A stretch of DNA of 11,844 nucleotides, taken from contig CAMPAP010000028.1 in NCBI GenBank assembly GCA_946631935.1, positions 1-11,844 of the forward strand, in the 5' to 3' direction. Below are positions 7,379 through 11,844 of the stretch, piece after piece (the first letter of the stretch is position 1; every line of letters starts with the position of its first letter). Below the pieces are notes generated by a model that saw only the letters and a list, made by a program, of their open reading frames with translations, did not search any database and was not told the DNA's origin. Source of the stretch: an uncultured Lachnospiraceae bacterium. GTDB taxonomy: Bacteria; Bacillota; Clostridia; Lachnospirales; Lachnospiraceae. The position numbers were made by a program, and so were the translations under genes.

Positions 7379-8626
7379 TCAATGAATATCTGTCATGGCA
7401 TATGCTGCAGCGCCTTCTCCCGCAGCATGACCCGTTGACCAGGCGATCTGCAGATTGAATCCGCCTGTAAGAGCATCCAGATCAAGTATCTCCCCTGCAA
7501 AAAACAATCCGGGAACGATCTTACTCATCATATCTTTGGGAGATACTTCCTTTACGCTGATGCCGCCCTTTGTGATAATAGCTTCATCAAATCCTCTGGT
7601 CCCGGATATATGCATTTCAAGATTTTTTAATATAATAACAAGCTTTCTTCGTTCTTCCTTTGTAACATCACCGCATTTTTTGTGGGCTGATATTCCTGAA
7701 AGACTGCAGATAACGGGAACAAGCTTTGCAGGCAAAAGATCAGGAAGAACATTTATAAAATGCTTTTCGTGTTTTTCCGAAAATTCACGGACAAGTCTTT
7801 CATCAAGCATCTCATCAGTCAGAGCAGGTTTAAGGTCAAGTACGATCCTGCAGTCATCGTTTTTTTTCACAGGGTAGTAACTGCTTGCGGAGAGCACCAT
7901 GGGACCGCTTACGCCAAAATGAGTAAAAAGCATTTCGCCGAAATCTTCGAAGACAGGCCTGTTTCCGCTGTACATCTTCAGACCCGTATTTTTAAGGGAT
8001 AAACCCTGGAGCTCTTTACACCAGTTTTCCTTTATCTCAAGAGGGACAAGGGATGGAACGGGAGTCACAACAGTGTGGCCTGATTTTTTCGCAAAAGCAT
8101 AGCCGTCTCCCGTACAACCTGTTGAAGGATAGGACACTCCTCCTGTTGCTATAACAAGCGCCCTGCACTCTTTACTTGATCCGTTATTTAATATCAGTTT
8201 AAACGATCCATCATATGCCGATATGTCTTTTACAGCAGTTCCAAGCTTTACACTGACATGCGCCTTTTCCAGCATGTTTTTCAAAGCCCTGATGACATCC
8301 GAGGAATGGTCTGATACCGGGAATATCCTTCCGCCTCTTTCTTCTTTGAGTTTAATGCCCTGAGATTCTATATCTTCACAGATATCTGTATTCCCATATG
8401 CTTTAAGGGCGCTGAACATGAACTTGGGATTGGATACTATATTTTTTATGATCAAATCCTGCGAAGCAGAGTTGGTAACATTGCATCTGCCCTTACCTGT
8501 AATAAAAAGCTTTTTTCCAAGTTTTTCATTTTTCTCAAGAAGAAGGACATCCGCCCCTGCTTCAGATGCCGAAACGGCGGCCAGCATACCTGCCGGACCG
8601 CCGCCTATTACGATCACGTCTGTCAT
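7379..8626 (-). CDS. HI0933/YhiN-family FAD-dependent oxidoreductase
   Basis: The 415-residue flavoprotein starts with a Rossmann FAD-binding motif, GGGPAG (8-13), with the ribose-binding Glu31 after the second strand. The family signature TGKGRCNVTN lies at 43-52, ATGG at 160-163, and the C-terminal FAD-contacting block TGGFNLQIAWSTG at 387-399. These mark the HI0933-like family (E. coli YhiN, and BaiN of bile-acid-converting Clostridia). Most members have no proven substrate, and annotation names such as aminoacetone oxidase or BaiN should not be carried over on this evidence. No membrane segment or signal peptide is seen, so it is cytosolic. Its ATG overlaps the rpiR-type gene's stop by 4 nt (ATGA), with GGGAGA as ribosome binding site, and the gene is followed by cmk after 11 nt, so it is embedded in the housekeeping operon. 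Confidence 0.9.
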   Translation of the reverse strand: MTDVIVIGGGPAGMLAAVSASEAGADVLLLEKNEKLGKKLFITGKGRCNVTNSASQDLIIKNIVSNPKFMFSALKAYGNTDICEDIESQGIKLKEERGGRIFPVSDHSSDVIRALKNMLEKAHVSVKLGTAVKDISAYDGSFKLILNNGSSKECRALVIATGGVSYPSTGCTGDGYAFAKKSGHTVVTPVPSLVPLEIKENWCKELQGLSLKNTGLKMYSGNRPVFEDFGEMLFTHFGVSGPMVLSASSYYPVKKNDDCRIVLDLKPALTDEMLDERLVREFSEKHEKHFINVLPDLLPAKLVPVICSLSGISAHKKCGDVTKEERRKLVIILKNLEMHISGTRGFDEAIITKGGISVKEVSPKDMMSKIVPGLFFAGEILDLDALTGGFNLQIAWSTGHAAGEGAAAYAMTDIH

Positions 8627-9558
8627 TTGTTATTATCTCCCGACTGCCTTCTCAGGGAATAGTTCAAAATAGGATCATCGTCGATGAAATCTATCTCGTC
8701 ATTTAAGTAAACCTGATAATCATTCCATACGGATTCAAGCATCTTAAGATTCTTTCTTATCTGATCGGGAGCTTTGACACAAAGTGCGACCACGATTGCA
8801 TTTATCACGGAAAGAGGTGCAACCAGAGAATCAACGATGGAAACCATATCGGATCTTGCATAGAGATTGCATGTAGAATAAAGGGTCATTGGAGAATGAG
8901 CGGAATCCGTTATGGCTATAACCGAAGCTCTTCTGTCATTTGCAAACTCCATTGCCTTTAAAGTCCTCATGGAATATCTGGGAAAAGAAATTCCCACAAA
9001 AGCATCCTCTTCATTGATCCTGATCATCTGCTCAAAAGTCTCAGTCACTGATGTTGTATTTACGAGTACACATCCGGGACGGACCATATTTAGATAGAAA
9101 TGAAGAAACGATGCAAGGGGTTCATTGGAACGAAGTCCCATGATATATACATTTCTTGCTTTTAAAAGAATATCAACAGTCAGATCGAAAGCAGAAGGAT
9201 TAAGGTTTTTGATGGTATCCTTGATCTTTTCTATATCTGAATTCAGAACGGAAGCAAGGATCTCCGACTGGGAAGATCTGCCGTATTTTTCATCTATCTT
9301 CTGAACCGAGGAAAGCTTGGTCTTGACACATTCAACAAGACTCTTCTGAAAATCGGGATAACCGTCATACCCAAGTGCCGAGGCAAATCTTACTATGGTT
9401 GATTCACTGACTCCGATCTGTTTTCCAAGTTCAGCCGCCGTCATAAAAACAGCGGTTTCATACTCATTCTGAATGTAAAATGCAATTTTTTTCTGACTCT
9501 TACTCATCTGAGGGATCATATCCCTTATCCTGATGAGCACATCACCCTTAAGATCCAT
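8623..9558 (-). CDS. MurR/RpiR-family transcriptional regulator
   Basis: The 311-residue protein has an N-terminal RpiR-type helix-turn-helix (residues 1-80, core LGKQIGVSESTIVRFASALGY region 44-64) and a C-terminal SIS sugar-isomerase-like domain (about 128-260, with GLRSNEPLA at 141-149 and SFPRYSMRTL at 191-200). Family members bind phosphosugars or related metabolites through the SIS domain and control sugar or cell-wall catabolism genes. There is no such catabolic gene beside it; it heads the run to the flavoprotein, cmk, ispH and rpsA, overlapping the flavoprotein by 4 nt. The ATG at 9556-9558 has AAAGGGTAG just upstream. No clear promoter was found in the 52 nt before it, so it may depend on read-through from the TetR gene or on a non-consensus promoter inside it. 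Ligand and regulon are unknown. Confidence 0.9.
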   Translation of the reverse strand: MDLKGDVLIRIRDMIPQMSKSQKKIAFYIQNEYETAVFMTAAELGKQIGVSESTIVRFASALGYDGYPDFQKSLVECVKTKLSSVQKIDEKYGRSSQSEILASVLNSDIEKIKDTIKNLNPSAFDLTVDILLKARNVYIMGLRSNEPLASFLHFYLNMVRPGCVLVNTTSVTETFEQMIRINEEDAFVGISFPRYSMRTLKAMEFANDRRASVIAITDSAHSPMTLYSTCNLYARSDMVSIVDSLVAPLSVINAIVVALCVKAPDQIRKNLKMLESVWNDYQVYLNDEIDFIDDDPILNYSLRRQSGDNNK

Positions 9559-9571
9559 ACACTACCCTTTA

Positions 9572-9605
9572 TCAATAAAACAGAGAATAGGCGGTTCCTC
9601 TGTTT
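9572..9605 (-). terminator. hairpin with U-rich tail between the TetR-type and RpiR-type genes
   Basis: A perfect 8-bp inverted repeat, AAACAGAG (9578-9585) and CTCTGTTT (9598-9605), with a 12-nt loop begins about 6 nt after the TetR-type gene's stop codon. In the minus-strand direction the stem runs into TTTTATTGAT. This fits a modest intrinsic terminator or an attenuator controlling entry into the RpiR-headed run. Confidence 0.5.
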
Positions 9606-9610
9606 CACAG

Positions 9611-10159
9611 TTATGCCAAAAATGAATTGTATGCTTTTTCGAGAAGTTTCATAGTCTCTTCATCGGTAAGATCGTAATCTCCCGAAAGAGTCATACATGC
9701 GGCACCATGAATGAATATCCACATCTTCATGAACATTCCGCCGGGATCTGCACATCCGGTCTCTTTGGCCATATTGATCTCGGCAACAACATTACCGGCC
9801 TCACCATTCAAAAGTTCATACATGGATGTTCTGTTAGGGATCACATCTACGAACAAAAGTCTGAAAAGATTTTTTTCTTTTCTTGCAAAAGCAATATATG
9901 CCATACCGAGATTGGTAAAGGGCACCTTTCCCACTCTTTCGAAAGCGGCATAATAATCTCTGAAAAACTGTGCAGCCTTGGCGTATACCGCAGACTGAAG
10001 TTCTCCCATATTTTTGTAAACCCTGAATATAGGCTGGGTCGAGCAACCCGCTTTTTCGGCAACGTGGCGCGCTGTTATTGAACCTGCTCCAAGCTCCCTG
10101 GTCATTTGAAATGCTGTTTCAAGAATGTGATCGATGGTAATGCTTTCTTTACGTGCCAT
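9611..10159 (-). CDS. TetR/AcrR-family transcriptional regulator
   Basis: The 182-residue protein has the TetR N-terminal helix-turn-helix: HILETAFQMTRELGAGSITARHV leads to AEKAGCSTQPIFRVYKNMGEL at about 34-54. A helical C-terminal effector domain follows (about 75-182), whose LGMAYIAFARKEKNLFRLLF stretch (84-103) resembles WHG-type TetR C-terminal domains. Such proteins are normally repressors released by small hydrophobic ligands. The recognition helix carries TQPIFRVY in place of the common GTLYYHF-like pattern, which is within family variation. No efflux pump or divergent target gene is adjacent, so the only candidate local target is its own promoter. The ATG at 10157-10159 is preceded by AAGGGA, with a rather long spacing of about 9 nt. 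Function beyond family level is not inferable. Confidence 0.88.
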   Translation of the reverse strand: MARKESITIDHILETAFQMTRELGAGSITARHVAEKAGCSTQPIFRVYKNMGELQSAVYAKAAQFFRDYYAAFERVGKVPFTNLGMAYIAFARKEKNLFRLLFVDVIPNRTSMYELLNGEAGNVVAEINMAKETGCADPGGMFMKMWIFIHGAACMTLSGDYDLTDEETMKLLEKAYNSFLA

Positions 10160-10199
10160 TAAAGATTTTCCCTTACTTTTTTATAATAGATTTTAAAGA

Positions 10200-10216
10200 G
10201 TCTTCTAAAAAGAGAC
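10200..10216. promoter_or_regulatory. imperfect dyad, candidate TetR-type operator
   Basis: The 17-bp segment has outer arms GTCT/AGAC and AT-rich inner sequence (GTCTTCTAAAAAGAGAC on the plus strand), with a mismatch and a wobble inside. It lies at about +1 to +17 of the predicted transcription start of the TetR-type gene, a usual location for autoregulatory operators. The symmetry is weak. Confidence 0.25.
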
Positions 10217-10223
10217 GATTGTT

Positions 10224-10251
10224 ATTTTACCATACAAGGCTTACAAGTCAA
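10224..10251 (-). promoter_or_regulatory. sigma-A-type promoter of the TetR-family gene
   Basis: On the minus strand TTGACT (10246-10251) and TAAAAT (10224-10229) are separated by 16 nt, and the -10 is preceded by TGG, an extended -10. It sits 64 nt upstream of the TetR-type start codon. Each hexamer differs from consensus at one position. Confidence 0.65.
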
Positions 10252-10301
10252 GGTTTCACGGATGTTTAACAAAAAAAATTTTACAAATTTATTACAGTAC
10301 G

Positions 10302-10342
10302 TAAAAATACCCTCCTTACCGGTTTATCCGGCAAGGAGGGTA
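10302..10342 (-). terminator. strong intrinsic terminator after the carboxyltransferase gene
   Basis: TACCCTCCTT (10308-10317) pairs with AAGGAGGGTA (10333-10342); after one mismatch CCGG pairs with CCGG around a 5-nt loop. On the minus strand the stem is followed directly by TTTTTAC. It lies about 55 nt past the stop codon and separates this gene from the TetR-type gene. No gene or other structure was found in the rest of the 238-nt gap beyond the TetR promoter region. Confidence 0.85.
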
Positions 10343-10397
10343 CATAAAACCGTATGCCTTAAAATGAATTTTTATGCTTCAGATCTTCATAGCGTCA

Positions 10398-11834
10398 TCA
10401 AACAGGATATGATTTATTTTCCTTATCTGCAAGGTTCACATCAACACCTGTCTCCTGTGCCTGACGATATTTGAAGAATTCGGTAGCAACCTGAGGGAAC
10501 AATGCATATGAGAGAACGTCCTCATCCTGCTTCTTCCACTGCTTCATTTCTGCTTCGATGGAAGCAAGTTCAGGCTCGGTGTGGCCGGTAGCCTCCGCAC
10601 TTCTTGCGGTTGAACGCTTCTCGCCGGGGATGACCTTGTCAATAACCTCCTGGTTCATGGGCTTAACGGTCTGACCGTAATTACCTCTGAGAAGATCCTT
10701 GAACTCACCGGTAGCCATCTTATAACGCTCGCCCATAAGGACATTGAAGATAGCCTGGGTTCCGACGATCTGTGAAGAAGGAGTAACAAGAGGGGGCTCA
10801 CCGCAGTCCTTACGAACACGGGGGATCTCTTCAAGTACGTCTCTGTAACGGTTCTCAGCCTTCTGCTCTTTAAGCTGGCTGACCATGTTGGAAAGCATTC
10901 CGCCGGGTACCTGATACAGAAGGGTCTTGATGTTAACTCCAAGAACCTTGGTATTCATGAGGCCGTTCTTAATGCACTCATCTCTGTAGGGTGCGAAATA
11001 ATCCGCGATCTCAGCAAGAAGAGTCTGATCGTAACCGGTATCATAAGGTGTTCCCTTGAAGGTCTCAACCATAACTTCGGTAGCGGGCTGTGAAGTACCG
11101 AGTGCAAAAGGTGAAATAGCGCAGTCTATAACATCAACACCGGCTTCTACTGCCTTGAGGTATGTCATCGAAGCAACGCCTGAAGTGTAGTGTGTATGAA
11201 GCTGGATAGGAAGCTTGGTGTTCTCTTTAAGAGTCTTAACAAGCTCGGCAGCCTTATAGGGAACGAGAAGGCCGGCCATATCCTTGATACAGATGGAATC
11301 GGCACCCATCTCCTCGATCTTCTTGGCTGTATCAGCCCAATACTCAAGTGTATAAGCATCACCCAGTGTATATGACAGAGCTATCTGGGATGAACCTCTG
11401 CCCTCCTGAGCTTTGATCTTGTTGGTAGCATCTACGGCTGCCTGAAGGTTACGAAGGTCGTTCAGGCAGTCAAATATTCTGATGATATCGATACCGTTTG
11501 CGATAGATCTCTCAACGAATGCATAAACAACATCATCCGCATAAGGACGGTATCCTAAAATGTTCTGTCCGCGGAAGAGCATCTGAAGCTTGGTGTTCTT
11601 GAATCCGTCACGAAGTTTGCGAAGTCTGTCCCAGGGATCTTCCTTCAGGAATCTGAGGGATGCATCAAAAGTGGCTCCGCCCCAGCACTCTACTGCTGTG
11701 TATCCTACCTTATCCATAGTTTCAACGATCGGCAACATTACCTCAGTGGGCATTCTGGTGGCGATCAGGGACTGATGAGCGTCACGCAGTACAGTTTCCA
11801 TTATACCGACCGGTTTTTTTACCTGTTCTGACAT
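10398..11834 (-). CDS. oxaloacetate decarboxylase alpha / pyruvate carboxylase subunit B-type carboxyltransferase
   Basis: The 478-residue protein carries the carboxyltransferase TIM barrel that moves CO2 between oxaloacetate or pyruvate and biotin. LRDAHQSLIATRM (16-28) has the metal- and substrate-binding Asp18, His20 and Gln21. ECWGGATFDASLRFL (49-63) and FRGQN (87-91) are conserved barrel motifs, IKDMAG (183-188) has the carbamylated metal-site Lys184, and HTHYTSG (213-219) has metal ligands His213 and His215. The post-barrel domain runs to about 455. There is no C-terminal biotinyl domain or biotin-accepting MKM motif, so a separate biotin carrier is required. It could belong to a sodium-pumping oxaloacetate decarboxylase or a multi-subunit pyruvate carboxylase; the partner genes lie outside the window if linked. 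The ATG is 10 nt from the window edge and no ribosome binding site is visible in those 10 nt. Confidence 0.88.
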   Translation of the reverse strand: MSEQVKKPVGIMETVLRDAHQSLIATRMPTEVMLPIVETMDKVGYTAVECWGGATFDASLRFLKEDPWDRLRKLRDGFKNTKLQMLFRGQNILGYRPYADDVVYAFVERSIANGIDIIRIFDCLNDLRNLQAAVDATNKIKAQEGRGSSQIALSYTLGDAYTLEYWADTAKKIEEMGADSICIKDMAGLLVPYKAAELVKTLKENTKLPIQLHTHYTSGVASMTYLKAVEAGVDVIDCAISPFALGTSQPATEVMVETFKGTPYDTGYDQTLLAEIADYFAPYRDECIKNGLMNTKVLGVNIKTLLYQVPGGMLSNMVSQLKEQKAENRYRDVLEEIPRVRKDCGEPPLVTPSSQIVGTQAIFNVLMGERYKMATGEFKDLLRGNYGQTVKPMNQEVIDKVIPGEKRSTARSAEATGHTEPELASIEAEMKQWKKQDEDVLSYALFPQVATEFFKYRQAQETGVDVNLADKENKSYPV

Positions 11835-11844
11835 ATCATCATCT

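Noticed and set aside
7368..7382. TTG start for cmk five codons upstream of the ATG
   Set aside because: It would place the start codon on the AAAGGAG site; the ATG at 7365-7367 gives the usual MNVAIDGPAGAGKS beginning.
6834..7385. 183-codon plus-strand open frame opposite cmk
   Set aside because: It is a mirror of the cmk coding sequence, Cys- and Phe-rich, and matches no family I recognise.
10262..10474. 70-codon plus-strand frame in the gap left of the carboxyltransferase gene
   Set aside because: It runs through the terminator hairpin and into the antisense of the carboxyltransferase C-terminus, with no ribosome binding site.
1..11844. CRISPR array, mobile element, prophage or toxin-antitoxin locus
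   Set aside because: No spaced direct repeats, transposase, integrase, terminal inverted repeats or small toxin-antitoxin gene pair could be found on either strand.

Overview
The window looks like chromosomal DNA of an anaerobic, low-to-medium GC Firmicute, most likely a Lachnospiraceae relative (Butyrivibrio/Roseburia-like Clostridia). This rests on the (d)CMP kinase - IspH - ribosomal S1 gene order, the short four-domain S1 protein, AGGAGG-type ribosome binding sites, and a biotin-domain-less carboxyltransferase. The assignment is by protein style and gene order; no database comparison was possible. I see no tRNA, rRNA, CRISPR array, insertion sequence, phage gene or plasmid function.

Layout: positions 1-1014 carry the 3' part of a plus-strand YprB-type RNase H-fold exonuclease gene. 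All other genes are on the minus strand. Read in the direction of transcription (right to left), they form four units. (i) 11834-10398 is the alpha/carboxyltransferase subunit of oxaloacetate decarboxylase or pyruvate carboxylase, closed by a strong intrinsic terminator (10302-10342). (ii) 10159-9611 is a TetR-family regulator with a good sigma-A-type promoter and a hairpin just after its stop codon. (iii) 9558-4743 is a tight five-gene run: an RpiR-type regulator, an HI0933/YhiN-type flavoprotein, cmk, ispH and rpsA. Its junctions are 4-nt overlaps, an 11-nt gap and a 23-nt overlap, and it ends at a 12-bp perfect hairpin. (iv) 4630-1077 is a CheR methyltransferase overlapping by 1 nt a large hybrid sensor kinase (extracellular domain, seven membrane helices, HisKA, HATPase, receiver, Hpt). 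This unit converges on the YprB gene.

Functionally, the five-gene run joins nucleotide metabolism (CMP phosphorylation), isoprenoid synthesis (last MEP-pathway step) and translation (S1), headed by a possible sugar-phosphate-responsive regulator. The CheR/hybrid-kinase pair looks like a self-contained sensory unit with an internal phosphorelay, but no chemotaxis genes or DNA-binding response regulator are nearby. Most of the window is ordinary housekeeping sequence. The points most worth checking are the IspH/S1 overlap, where the IspH stop sits in a +1-slippery context that would yield the IspH-S1 fusion known from related bacteria, and the coupled CheR/7TM-kinase pair.
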